From Streptomyces anulatus (GTDB lineage: Bacteria; Actinomycetota; Actinomycetes; Streptomycetales; Streptomycetaceae), in NCBI RefSeq assembly GCF_000721175.1, contig NZ_JOEZ01000024.1:62001-126000 (forward strand): 64,000 nt of DNA, given 5' to 3'. Positions 18,308 through 28,420 of this stretch are shown here, one piece after another (position 1 is the stretch's first letter; each line of letters opens with the position of its first letter). The notes beneath the pieces are model-generated. The model was not told the origin of the DNA. It did not search any database and was given only the letters and a program-made list of their open reading frames with translations. Both the position numbers and the translations under genes were made by a program.

Positions 18308-18946
18308 GTGGCAGCACCCACAGACGGGCACCCATACAACGGTGACCAGAGGGTTCCGGGTGAGCACGGTGACAACCGTTTCGGCTTCCCTGCCGCACCC
18401 GGTGGGCAGGGACCCGGGCAGTATCAGCCATACCAGCAGCAGCCGCAGGGCGCTCACGGCTCCCAGGGGTCCGAGTGGCCTCCGCAGCAGCCGGGGGCGG
18501 GGTGGCCGCAGCAACCGCAGCAGCCCCAGCGGTACGACGCGCCCCAGCAGCCGCGCAGTCAGCCGGTGCAGCATCGGCGGGCTCCCGAGCCCGCCCCCGC
18601 CGCGCACAACCCGCTGGTCCGTCCGTACGCCATGACCGGCGGCCGGACCCGACCGCGTTACCAGCTCGCCATCGAGGCGCTGGTCAGCACCACGGCCGAT
18701 CCGTCCCGGCTGCAAGGGCAGTTGCCCGAGCACCAGCGGATCTGCCGGCTCTGCATCGAGATCAAGTCGGTGGCCGAGATCTCGGCCCTTCTCTCGATCC
18801 CCCTCGGCGTTGCCCGGATCCTCGTCGCCGACCTGGCCGAGGCCGGACTCGTCGCTATCCATCAGCCCGGCGGCGACGAGGCCGCCGGCGGCCAGCCAGA
18901 TGTGACACTGCTCGAAAGGGTGCTCAGTGGACTTCGCAAGCTCTAG
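18308..18946 (+). CDS. cvnC2: DUF742 protein CvnC2 with Gln/Pro-rich N-terminal extension
   Basis: A 212-residue CvnC starting at GTG 18308 with GGAGGAAAC in front. Unlike CvnC1 it carries about 95 residues of Gln/Pro/Gly-rich low-complexity sequence (QQPGAGWPQQPQQPQ type) before the conserved DUF742 core that begins at NPLVRPYAMTGGRTRPRY. The core then matches CvnC1 closely, including HQRICRLCIEIKSVAEISALLS and LGVARILVADLAEAGLVAIH. Overlaps cvnD2 by 20 bp. Confidence 0.9.
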   Translation: MAAPTDGHPYNGDQRVPGEHGDNRFGFPAAPGGQGPGQYQPYQQQPQGAHGSQGSEWPPQQPGAGWPQQPQQPQRYDAPQQPRSQPVQHRRAPEPAPAAHNPLVRPYAMTGGRTRPRYQLAIEALVSTTADPSRLQGQLPEHQRICRLCIEIKSVAEISALLSIPLGVARILVADLAEAGLVAIHQPGGDEAAGGQPDVTLLERVLSGLRKL

Positions 18947-19307
18947 CGGCGGAGCGGCCCGCTCCACTACCTCGGCGAAGATCGTGGTGGCAGGGGGCTT
19001 CGGCGTGGGTAAGACCACGTTTGTCGGTGCCGTTTCGGAGATCAACCCGCTGCGCACCGAAGCCGTGATGACGTCCGCCTCGGCGGGCATCGACGATCTG
19101 ACCCATACCGGGGACAAGACCACCACGACGGTGGCCATGGACTTCGGACGCATCACCCTGGACCAGGACCTGATCCTGTACCTCTTCGGTACGCCCGGTC
19201 AGGACCGCTTCTGGTTCATGTGGGACGACCTGGTCCGCGGCGCCATCGGCGCCGTCGTCCTCGTCGACACCCGCCGTCTCGCCGACTGCTTCCCCGCCGT
19301 CGACTAC
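18927..19307 (+). pseudogene. cvnD2: conservon GTPase CvnD2, 3' end missing
   Basis: GTG start at 18927 within cvnC2. The first 127 codons are near-identical to CvnD1, with P-loop GGFGVGKTT and FGTPGQDRFWF. After Y127 the frame leaves the family and runs through the bidirectional terminator and antisense over accE to 19790; that extension is not credible protein. About 65-70 codons of a normal CvnD, including the base-specificity loop, are absent. The break is at the same codon as in cvnD1. Likely an assembly artefact; otherwise both conservons have lost the GTPase C-terminus. Confidence 0.75.
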
Positions 19308-19316
19308 CGTACGTAC

Positions 19317-19358
19317 GAGAAGGGCCCCGCACTCCTGAAGGAGTGCGGGGCCCTTCTC
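19317..19358. terminator. bidirectional terminator between cvnD2 and accE
   Basis: Perfect 19-bp arms (19317-19335 and 19340-19358) with loop TGAA, only 9 bp after the cvnD2 break and 18 bp before the accE stop on the other strand. Confidence 0.85.
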
Positions 19359-19376
19359 CGTGAGCCGTACGGGCGG

Positions 19377-19580
19377 TCAGCCCTGCCAGCTGTGCGGGGC
19401 GCGGAAGCCCGGCGTGCGCTCCAGGCGGCGCCAGCCGGCGGTGTCCCGGCCCCGGTGGGCGGGGGCGGCGGGCTGGGTGGCGGCGCGGGCCATCAGGACG
19501 GCGGTGATGGCCGCCAGCTCCTCGGGGTCGGCGTGACCCCTCTCGACGCGCAGGACGGACTCGGCGGACGTCAGGCTCAT
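19377..19580 (-). CDS. accE: acyl-CoA carboxylase epsilon subunit
   Basis: A 67-residue epsilon subunit (AccE/PccE family), ATG at 19580, beginning MSLTSAESVLRVERGHADPE and containing the family core HADPEELAAITAVL (residues 15-28) and a C-terminal W-R-R-L-E-R-tPGFRAPHSW segment. Known role in Streptomyces: it binds the beta subunit and stimulates assembly and activity of the acyl-CoA carboxylase that makes malonyl- or methylmalonyl-CoA. It lies 71 bp downstream of accB on the same strand, so they are cotranscribed. Confidence 0.92.
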   Translation of the reverse strand: MSLTSAESVLRVERGHADPEELAAITAVLMARAATQPAAPAHRGRDTAGWRRLERTPGFRAPHSWQG

Positions 19581-19651
19581 GGTGGGGTGTCTCCGTCTTC
19601 TCGGCAGGATGTCGTGGACCGTGCGGCGGATCGCGCCGCTGCGGAGGATGA

Positions 19652-21235
<1,584 letters not shown>

Positions 21236-21413
21236 GTACTGACCCTACGAACCCCGGCCCAGAATTCGTGCCGTCGACTCCGAACAGTCTCCTGCTCGGT
21301 TTCGTGGTGGAAGTGAACAGAACCACGGCAGCATGCAGGCGATCCACCAGCGAATCGCCGCCTCCGGTTGTGCAGACTCCACAAAAGTGCGATGTGCCGT
21401 GGGCCACACGCCC

Positions 21414-21439
21414 CTGAGGGGGCCCGAAGGCCCCCTCAG
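21414..21439 (-). terminator. terminator after the GH101 gene
   Basis: Perfect 11-bp arms CTGAGGGGGCC (21414-21424) and GGCCCCCTCAG (21429-21439), loop CGAA, 60 bp beyond the GH101 stop. The remaining 21236-21498 interval holds the accB promoter region with no other feature seen. Confidence 0.75.
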
Positions 21440-21498
21440 TATGGCCCAGCACTGTTCAGCCGGGCTCCACCGCACCTCGACCGCCGTTCGACGGAGAT

Positions 21499-24400
21499 TC
21501 AACTTCCGCAGTGGAAAACGGCGTTGCCCCAATCGGCGTGGTCGTTGCCGTTGCCGTCGCCGCTGTCCTGGACGGTCAGCTCGACATACTTCGCGCCGGT
21601 GACGTCGGCGGTGAGCTGCCAGGCGGGGTCGGCCGCCGCCAGCACCGGTGAGGTGACCTTCTCCGTGCCGTCGGCGGTGACCGAGAACCGCACACTGCCC
21701 CGGGTGGCCTGGACGTCGTCCACGCCCACCTCGGCGGTGAGGGAGGTGCACTTCCCGCCCAGGTAGTAACGGATCTTCGCCGGGGCGTGCGTGCCCAGGC
21801 CCTTGGCGTAGTGGACGCCGCCGATCTTCAGGGGACCGCCGTCGCCGGCCCCGGCCTCCCCGTTGGACCGGTCGCGCTCGACCGGGCCCCAGCCGTTGTC
21901 CGAGGCGGTCCAGTCGAGATCACTGGCCCAGCTGTCCTCGGTGGGCGGCGGCGGCAGCGTACGGACCGAGGTCCCGGCGCCGAGGGTGCGAGCGGCTCCC
22001 CCGACGGTGTACGTGGCCTCCGCGTCCAGCGCGTACGTGTCGTAGGGGGCGTCGACCGGCGGGGTGACCCGCCAGCTGCCGGTGACCTTCGCGCCCGGGG
22101 CCACCGATGCGAAGTCGACCGCGCCCACGGGCTCGGCCTTCCAGCCCTCGGGCACGGTCAGCGTGAGCTTCACGCCGGTGGCGGCACTCGCCTCGTCGTT
22201 GCCGAAGGTCGCCTTCACCGTGTTCGGGGCGCCCGGCTCCAGGGTCTCGGCGTCGGCGGCCACGCCGAGCGTGCCGCAGACGGCCTCCTGCCCGGCGGGG
22301 GCCGGTCCGAGGTCGGTCACGGTGAAGCCGTCGAGCACGAAGTCCGCGCCCTCGGGTGCTCCGGACAGCTTGCGCAGCCCGGTCCAGGTGTCTCCGCAGC
22401 CCGCCGTGAGCGTCCGGCTGAACTGCCCGGTGGTGCGCTGCTGCCCGATCGGGGTGGCCCGGGTCTCGGTCGAGGAGGCCTTGCCGCCGGCGACGCGGTC
22501 GTAGCCCTCGACCCAGCTGTAGGCGCCCGCGTGGCTGGACTGGTAGGCGAACTCGACCTGGTACCGGTGGCCGTCCTTCATCGGGACGGTCCAGGGGGCG
22601 GTGCGGTAGACGAGACCGGTGTTCTCCTCGTGGGACTTCAGGGACTCCTTTCCGCCGAGCACGTCGTCGACCCGCTTCCCGTTCCAGCCGGACTGGGTGT
22701 ACGGGGCGTGGAGCTGCGAAATGCTGGTGCGGGGGTCGGTGGAACCGCCCGCGTCGCCCTTGAGGAAGGGGCCCCACCCCTGGTCGACGGCCTCGAAGTC
22801 CTCGTACGCCACCGTGCCGGTGCGGGTCGCGGGGGCGTTCTCGACGATCCGTACGTCATCGGCGCGGACCTTCGCCGTGCTGCCGGCCGCCGCCTCGATG
22901 CGGAGGGTGGTGCGGCCGTTCGCGGGAGCGGTGAAGTTGACCTTGGCGCGCTGGAAGGACGTGCCGTGCCAGTCGGACGCGGCGACGAAGTCCTCGGCCG
23001 TGGAGCGCTCGACGGCCACGGACTTCCCGCCGGCGCTCAGGGTGGTGCGGCGGCTCTCGCCGGGCTCGACCTCGACGAGGGCGGATGCGGTGTAGCGCTC
23101 GCCCGGTTCGAGGCCGGTGACGGTCTGGGAGAGCGAGGCCTTGACGGAGCCGGAGAGTTCGGCGCTGTTGCGGCCCTGTTCGTCGGTGTCGCGGACGGCG
23201 GTGCCGGACTTCGTCCAGCCCTTCAGGTCACGGTCGTTGAAGCCGGGGTCCTTGAGCCTGGTCCCCTTCCCCCAGTCGGGGGAGGTCTCCTTCGGCGCCC
23301 GGTCGGGGTACAGGACGTAGGCCTGTCCCGCGGTGGCGGTCAGTGTGATCTTCCCGTGCGCGGGGCGGACGGTGGTGACCTTCTCTCGGCCGTTGTCGGT
23401 CAGCTCGTAGAGGGTGTACGCGCCTTTGCCGGGCACCTCCCAGCTGCTGGTGCCGCCGGTCTCGCTGTAGTGGTACAGCTTCTTGCCGCCGTCCCACGGC
23501 AGCAGGTAGTCGGTGCCGCTGAGCACCTTGCGGCCCTGGTCGTAGAAGGTTCGCTCGCCGTCCTCGACCGTGCCGCGCACCCCGCCGGTGAAGGTGATGT
23601 CGTTGCCGTCCCAGCGGGTGATCCTCTGCTGCTGGAGGTACTTCGCGGGCAGGTTCTTCTGCCAGATGTTGGCGGTGAAGGCGTTCCAGTCGGTCTCGCC
23701 GGTCCAGCCCTCGAAGTCCTCCAGGGCGCTCTGGCCGAGGACCGGGTCGTTGTTCCAGATGTCCTTCTCGCCGTTGCGGACGAACCGGATGATCTGCGAG
23801 TTCAGGCCCTTGTTGGTGGCTCCGCCGTAGTTGAGGTCGTTGGCCCAGTGCGACCAGAGCGAGGCGCGCTCGAACTTGTCGGCCCACTCGGTGCCGACGG
23901 TCCAGCCCTGCTTCTGCACGGCCTGGATCGTCTTGTCGGCGATCCAGCCGTGGCTGTAGTAGACGTCGATGTAGAGGAAGTCGAGGTTCTCGTCGGTCTC
24001 GTCGCGCAGTTGCTGGAAGCGCTTCGCCAGGTCGCCGCTGTTGATGTCGCGGCGCTGGTCGATGTAGTAGCTCTGGTTGAGCCAGTTCCAGCCGGGCTTG
24101 GTCTTGTCGACGAGCTGCTCGGAGAAGGCGTTCGCCTCCGGGTAGGACTCGGTGGCGTTCACATGGACGCCGAAGTCGGCGCCCCACTTCTTGCCGTCCT
24201 TGAGGAGGGTGTTGAGGTCCTTCAGCCCGCCGGCCCGCTTGTTGTAGTTGCCGCCGTAGTCCGGGGGGGCGGAGTCGTGGCCCTCGGAGCCGTACCCCTT
24301 GAGGACGGCGAGCTGCCCGAGGCCGTCGGTGGCCTTCGAGATCCGCTTGACGTCGTCCAGGGTGCGCAGGAACGGGTGGGTGGCCTGGCTGGCGAAGTTG

Positions 24401-25368
24401 AACGGGATGTGGGTGACGACCCGCTTCGCGGTCTCCTCGCTGCCGGGCGCGGTGACGGCGATCGAGCGGAAGGCCACGGCCCCGTCCTGCCAGTCGACGG
24501 CCTTGTCTCCGTTGGCGTCCGGGGTGACGACGACCTTGGCCCACGGCAGGTTCTCGCCGCTCTCGGGCTTCGGGGCGCCCTCGCCCCGGTAGGTCCACTG
24601 GCCGGACCAGACGCCGACGCGGACGCCGCCGTCCCCCTCGGTGCGCGCCTGGTGCCAGAAGCGGGCGTCGTCGCCGCCGGTGGCCCCGGCGGGCTTGTCG
24701 TACGAGGAGTTGGACTCGACGGCCGCGGCGAGCGAGCCGTTGTTGAGGATCGCGTAACTGGCCCCGACGGGTGCGGCGTCGGGCTCGGTCCCCCCGGTGA
24801 TCTTCGCGAACACGTCGGCGGTGCGGGTGGAGTCCGGGTCGAGCTTCGTGAACGCGGTGGCGGCCCCGGCCTCGGTGGACCCGACGGAGATCAGGTCGTG
24901 CCCCGGAATGTCGATCGTGCCGACCCGGAAGGCTTCGGTGTCGCGGACGGCGGTGACCTTGAAGGTGGTGGCCCGCCCGGAGACGGTGAGCGAGGCGTCG
25001 ATCTCGACGCCCGGCAGGGAGTCGAAAGCGAGGGTGTAGCGGGCGGCGGAGCGGGTGACCGTCGGCGCGCCCTTGCGCTTCACCGGGTGGGCGGTCCCGT
25101 TGAGCGTGACGGCGGTGACCGGCCGGGTACTGCCGAGCAACTGCTCGCCGCTCGCCCGGTCGGTGTACGACAGGACGCGCGGGAAGTCGTCGGCGACGGT
25201 GACGGCGAGCCGGTCGGACCGGATGACGGCGGAGCCGTCGGCCGCCGCCGCCCCGGCCGGGGAGGGGGACGGATCGGCGGCTGCGGCGGGGAGGGCGGCC
25301 CCCACGAGCGCCAGGACGGCTGCGGAGGCCGCGGCGACGAGGCCGGGGCGAGGGAATCTTGGCGACAT
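21499..25368 (-). CDS. secreted GH101 endo-alpha-N-acetylgalactosaminidase
   Basis: A 1289-residue secreted glycosidase that releases the core-1 disaccharide Gal-beta-1,3-GalNAc from Ser/Thr of mucin-type O-glycoproteins. I start at ATG 25368, which gives a Sec signal peptide (about 1-31, ending LPAAAADP); the frame extends further upstream without it. The catalytic barrel holds the nucleophile D468 in LDFLYIDVYYSHGW and the acid/base E494 in GWTVGTEWADKFE, as expected for GH101. A galactose-binding-like beta-sandwich region (about 740-1010) follows, then a NEW3-type domain (about 1065-1145) and a C-terminal NPCBM domain (about 1155-1289, HYAKGLGTHAPAKIRYYLGG). It diverges from the GH64 gene. 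Best known from gut and pathogenic bacteria, but present in some streptomycetes. Confidence 0.92.
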   Translation of the reverse strand: MSPRFPRPGLVAAASAAVLALVGAALPAAAADPSPSPAGAAAADGSAVIRSDRLAVTVADDFPRVLSYTDRASGEQLLGSTRPVTAVTLNGTAHPVKRKGAPTVTRSAARYTLAFDSLPGVEIDASLTVSGRATTFKVTAVRDTEAFRVGTIDIPGHDLISVGSTEAGAATAFTKLDPDSTRTADVFAKITGGTEPDAAPVGASYAILNNGSLAAAVESNSSYDKPAGATGGDDARFWHQARTEGDGGVRVGVWSGQWTYRGEGAPKPESGENLPWAKVVVTPDANGDKAVDWQDGAVAFRSIAVTAPGSEETAKRVVTHIPFNFASQATHPFLRTLDDVKRISKATDGLGQLAVLKGYGSEGHDSAPPDYGGNYNKRAGGLKDLNTLLKDGKKWGADFGVHVNATESYPEANAFSEQLVDKTKPGWNWLNQSYYIDQRRDINSGDLAKRFQQLRDETDENLDFLYIDVYYSHGWIADKTIQAVQKQGWTVGTEWADKFERASLWSHWANDLNYGGATNKGLNSQIIRFVRNGEKDIWNNDPVLGQSALEDFEGWTGETDWNAFTANIWQKNLPAKYLQQQRITRWDGNDITFTGGVRGTVEDGERTFYDQGRKVLSGTDYLLPWDGGKKLYHYSETGGTSSWEVPGKGAYTLYELTDNGREKVTTVRPAHGKITLTATAGQAYVLYPDRAPKETSPDWGKGTRLKDPGFNDRDLKGWTKSGTAVRDTDEQGRNSAELSGSVKASLSQTVTGLEPGERYTASALVEVEPGESRRTTLSAGGKSVAVERSTAEDFVAASDWHGTSFQRAKVNFTAPANGRTTLRIEAAAGSTAKVRADDVRIVENAPATRTGTVAYEDFEAVDQGWGPFLKGDAGGSTDPRTSISQLHAPYTQSGWNGKRVDDVLGGKESLKSHEENTGLVYRTAPWTVPMKDGHRYQVEFAYQSSHAGAYSWVEGYDRVAGGKASSTETRATPIGQQRTTGQFSRTLTAGCGDTWTGLRKLSGAPEGADFVLDGFTVTDLGPAPAGQEAVCGTLGVAADAETLEPGAPNTVKATFGNDEASAATGVKLTLTVPEGWKAEPVGAVDFASVAPGAKVTGSWRVTPPVDAPYDTYALDAEATYTVGGAARTLGAGTSVRTLPPPPTEDSWASDLDWTASDNGWGPVERDRSNGEAGAGDGGPLKIGGVHYAKGLGTHAPAKIRYYLGGKCTSLTAEVGVDDVQATRGSVRFSVTADGTEKVTSPVLAAADPAWQLTADVTGAKYVELTVQDSGDGNGNDHADWGNAVFHCGS

Positions 25369-25740
25369 GGCCCCTGAGTAGTCGCCGTGTCCGGACACCG
25401 TCAACGAACTTCGGCCCCGGGGGCCGACTCCGTCCAACAACCCCGGTGCGTTAGTCCAAGTCAGGAGGGTGCGGGGCATCCCTGGCTTTTGTTCACCTCT
25501 TGGCCGGGAACGTCCCGGGGCGGTCACGGTTCGCGCCCACAGGGTTCCGGCAAGTACCGCTTCGGGGCGTCGAGTTGTGAAGACTCCGCATTATTGAGAG
25601 CGCTCTCAGTCACAAGTCTTGACGCTCGCGCCGGGCCTCGCGAGAGTGGTCCGCACCGCAGGCACCCCCACGGTCCTGACCCTCCCCGCGCCACCCCCCA
25701 CCACCCGTCTGCGGCCCCCACAAACCTCGGGAGTCTCCTC
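25369..25740. promoter_or_regulatory. divergent promoter region with 14-bp LacI/CebR-like palindrome
   Basis: 372 bp between two secreted glycosidase genes transcribed away from each other. A perfect palindrome TGAGAGCGCTCTCA lies at 25595-25608, close to the CebR consensus TGGGAGCGCTCCCA (two symmetric changes), and is followed by AAGTCTTGACGCTC. The palindrome is 133 bp before the GH64 start and 227 bp before GH101, so it more likely governs GH64. Family assignment of the operator is inference. Confidence 0.6.
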
Positions 25741-26967
25741 GTGATTTCGCGCAGAATGTTCCTGACCGGCGCCGCCGCATCGGCCGCGGCGCTGACGTAC
25801 CCCGCCTGGGGCACCGCGCTGAGCCCCCGCGCCTCCGCGGCCCCCGCGACCTGCGAACTGGCCCTGGAGAACAAGTCGTTGCCGGGCGCGGTGCACGCCT
25901 ATGTGACCGGCCGCGAACTGGGCACCGACCGCTGGGTGCTGCTCAAGCCGGACGGCGGCGTCTACCGCCCCGACTCCCCCGGCGCCCCGCAGACCCCGCT
26001 GCCCGTCGACTGCGCGATCCCGCTCAAGGGCGCGGGCGCGGGTCCGGTCGCGCTGACCCTGCCGCAGATGTACGGGGCGCGGATCTACTTCGTCCGCGAC
26101 GACAAGCTGGACTTCTACCTCAACCCGGGCCCCTCACTGGTGGAGCCCGCCTTCGCGACGCCCACGGACCCGAACTACGGGCGCACCTGGTCCTTCTGCG
26201 AGTTCACCTTCAACACGGAGCAGCTGTACTCCAACATCAGCTACGTCGACCTGATCACCGCTCTCCCGATCGGGATCACGCTGGAGGGCGACGGGACACA
26301 CGTCGTCGCGCCGCACCCGGAGGGCGCGGTGCAGCGGATCGCGGACGACCTCACCGCCCAGGCCGCCGCCGACGGGCAACCGTGGGACAAGCTGATCACC
26401 CGGAGCGACGACGGCAACGTCCTGCGCGTCGTCTCGCCGCAGAACATCATGGCCCCGTACTTCGACCGGCCCGCCGAGATGCCGTTCCGGGACCTGTTCA
26501 CCGCCCAGATCGACGAGGTGTGGGAGAAGTACCGCTCCGAGGACCTGCGCATCGACCTCCAGGGCGGCCGGGGCACGCTGGCCGGCCGGGTCAGCGGGGA
26601 CACGCTGACGTTCGAGGGCGGCCACACCTTCGTCAAGCCGGAGACGAAGGACATCTTCACCTGCAACCACGGACCGTTCACCAACAACCCGGGCGACTCC
26701 GACGACAAGAAGGCGATCCTGGCCAGGCTGGCGGCGGGCTTCAACCGCTCGATCATGCTGAGCCACCCCAGCCAGCCGAACGGCACGTCGGCGGCGGACT
26801 ACTACAAGGGAGCGGTCACCAACCACTGGTCCCGGGTGGTCCACGCGAACAGCCCGATCGGTTACGCGTTCCCGTACGACGACGTCCGCCCGGACGGTGA
26901 GCCGGACGTCTCGGGTGCGGCGCACGACGGGAACCCGCGCCGCTTCACGGTGAGCGTCGGCTCCTGA
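25741..26967 (+). CDS. Tat-exported GH64 beta-1,3-glucanase
   Basis: A 408-residue GH64 (laminaripentaose-producing) beta-1,3-glucanase that cuts beta-1,3-glucans of fungal walls or laminarin outside the cell. The GTG start at 25741 gives a textbook twin-arginine leader, SRRMFLTGAAASAAALT (3-19), cleaved near ASAAPATCEL. The inverting catalytic pair matches the positions reported for the S. matensis enzyme: E154 in WSFCEFTF and D170 in NISYVD. A C-terminal thaumatin-like portion holds ETKDIFTCNHGPF and NRSIMLSHPSQPNG. The frame is open 354 nt further upstream but lacks export features. Probably induced through the CebR-like site in its promoter region. Confidence 0.93.
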   Translation: MISRRMFLTGAAASAAALTYPAWGTALSPRASAAPATCELALENKSLPGAVHAYVTGRELGTDRWVLLKPDGGVYRPDSPGAPQTPLPVDCAIPLKGAGAGPVALTLPQMYGARIYFVRDDKLDFYLNPGPSLVEPAFATPTDPNYGRTWSFCEFTFNTEQLYSNISYVDLITALPIGITLEGDGTHVVAPHPEGAVQRIADDLTAQAAADGQPWDKLITRSDDGNVLRVVSPQNIMAPYFDRPAEMPFRDLFTAQIDEVWEKYRSEDLRIDLQGGRGTLAGRVSGDTLTFEGGHTFVKPETKDIFTCNHGPFTNNPGDSDDKKAILARLAAGFNRSIMLSHPSQPNGTSAADYYKGAVTNHWSRVVHANSPIGYAFPYDDVRPDGEPDVSGAAHDGNPRRFTVSVGS

Positions 26968-27117
26968 CGCGCGTTCGGTAGGCACGTGTGCCCCCGCCGG
27001 CGGCCCGGCGGGGGCACACGCCTGTGAGCGCCCGGCACCCTGGCCATCCGATACATCATCAATTGACACGATATGTTGCGTTCTTGACTTCGCCCCGGCG
27101 CCCCGGGACGGTTCCGT

Positions 27118-27795
27118 ATGCGAATGAACCGACTCCCCCGACGCATGCTCGCGGCGGTCGCCGCCGGATTCCTGCTGACCGCAGCGGCTCCGGCGCACGC
27201 GGACCCCGCCCCACCGCCGTCGCCCGCCCCGCAGGCCCCCGGCGCGCACGGCCTGCGCGCCTTCCAGGAGAGCTACGGCCTGCCCCCGACCGGCCGAACG
27301 GACACGGTCACCGCCCATCTGCTCAAGACGGCCCCGGACAGCGAGCTGCGGACGTTCTTCGCCGCCCCGTCCGACCTCGGCCCGGAGCAGCTCGCCCACG
27401 CCCGGACGGTCATCGGCGTCGGAAAGGGGGCGGAGCTCCCCGAGGAGGCCCAGATCATCGCGCTGATGACGGCCATGCAGGAGTCGAAGTTCGTCAACTT
27501 CACGTCCGCGGTCGACCACGACTCGCTCGGTGTCTTCCAGCAGCGCCCCAGCATGGGCTGGGGCACGCCGTCGCAGATCACCCATGTGCCGACCGCGTCC
27601 AAGTCCTTCTACGGGCTGCCCTCGCCGAGCGCCAACCCGGGGCTGCTCCAGATCGACGGCTGGGAGTCGATGGAGCCGGGCCACGTGTGCCAGGCGGTCC
27701 AGCGGTCCGCGCACCCGGACCGGTACGCGCAGTGGGGGGACTTCGCCCGGGAGCTGCTGGAGCAGGAGGGGCCGGACGCCGACCCGATCAACTGA
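27118..27795 (+). CDS. secreted lysozyme-like/lytic-transglycosylase-like protein
   Basis: A 225-residue exported protein. ATG 27118 gives a signal peptide (MRMNRLPRRMLAAVAAGFLL, cleaved after AHA near 28). A proline-rich linker (30-42) leads to a short peptidoglycan-binding-like segment (LRAFQESYGLPPTGRTDTVT), then a domain with ALMTAMQESKFVNF (candidate catalytic Glu in QES) and SLGVFQQRPSMGWGTPSQI. That second motif is common in actinobacterial SLT-like and phage-tail lysozyme-fold proteins. Likely acts on cell-wall glycan, but activity is inferred. Stands alone, on the same strand as and 150 bp after GH64. Confidence 0.7.
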   Translation: MRMNRLPRRMLAAVAAGFLLTAAAPAHADPAPPPSPAPQAPGAHGLRAFQESYGLPPTGRTDTVTAHLLKTAPDSELRTFFAAPSDLGPEQLAHARTVIGVGKGAELPEEAQIIALMTAMQESKFVNFTSAVDHDSLGVFQQRPSMGWGTPSQITHVPTASKSFYGLPSPSANPGLLQIDGWESMEPGHVCQAVQRSAHPDRYAQWGDFARELLEQEGPDADPIN

Positions 27796-27956
27796 AGCGG
27801 TGGGGGCCGCCTCGCGGTGCTCGTGGGTGTCCAGGAGCTCGGTCAGCCGTGACACTGCACGGCCGGGCATCGCCGTGGGTGGAGTGAGTACGGGTGGCGC
27901 TTGGTTGAGTCATCCACCTCATGGCCGGGCGGCATGGGCCTGGCAAGGATCAGGGC

Positions 27957-28316
27957 ATGGACACCCGCGCGTACAACGCTCTCTACCGACCGGCCCGGCT
28001 CACTCCTCCGCCGCGGCGGACCGCTGTGGAGCTCCTTGCCACGGGGCTGTGGGTGCTCACGATGACGTCGCTCGCCTGGCTGGGCTTCCTGGTCGGTATG
28101 ACGGCGTTGTGGTGCGTGGCAGAGGGCGCACCTGTGGGCGGCTTCCTGTTGCGCTGCTCCGCCGGCCTCTGCGGTGGTGCGGCCGTGCTCGTCGCGGTCC
28201 GCCTGGCACCGGGGGTGAGGCGCATGTCCGCTGACATGCGCAGCCTCCTGCTGGCAGCCCTGGCCTGCCCGCTCCCCCTGGTCCTGGCGATCGCCACGTG
28301 GTTCGCCGCCCAGTGA
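27957..28316 (+). CDS. small integral membrane protein, function unknown
   Basis: A 119-residue hydrophobic protein starting at ATG 27957 with AAGGA 7 nt upstream. Three or four membrane segments are visible: about 25-48 (ELLATGLWVLTMTSLAWLGF), 50-70, 72-88 (GLCGGAAVLVAVRLAP) and 98-116 (LLLAALACPLPLVLAIATW). No motif that I recognise. Codon bias supports a real gene. Confidence 0.6.
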   Translation: MDTRAYNALYRPARLTPPPRRTAVELLATGLWVLTMTSLAWLGFLVGMTALWCVAEGAPVGGFLLRCSAGLCGGAAVLVAVRLAPGVRRMSADMRSLLLAALACPLPLVLAIATWFAAQ

Positions 28317-28420
28317 CCGACTTCGCGACGTGCCCCGGCCGGGGCCCTGCGGTCCCGTACGGCTGCGGGGCCGTCCCGGCACTCGATGTGCGGGACGGCC
28401 CCCGGGTCGCCGGCTGCTGC

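Noticed and set aside
25387..25740. Longer GH64 start at 25387
   Set aside because: It would bury the Tat leader inside the protein and translate the promoter palindrome.
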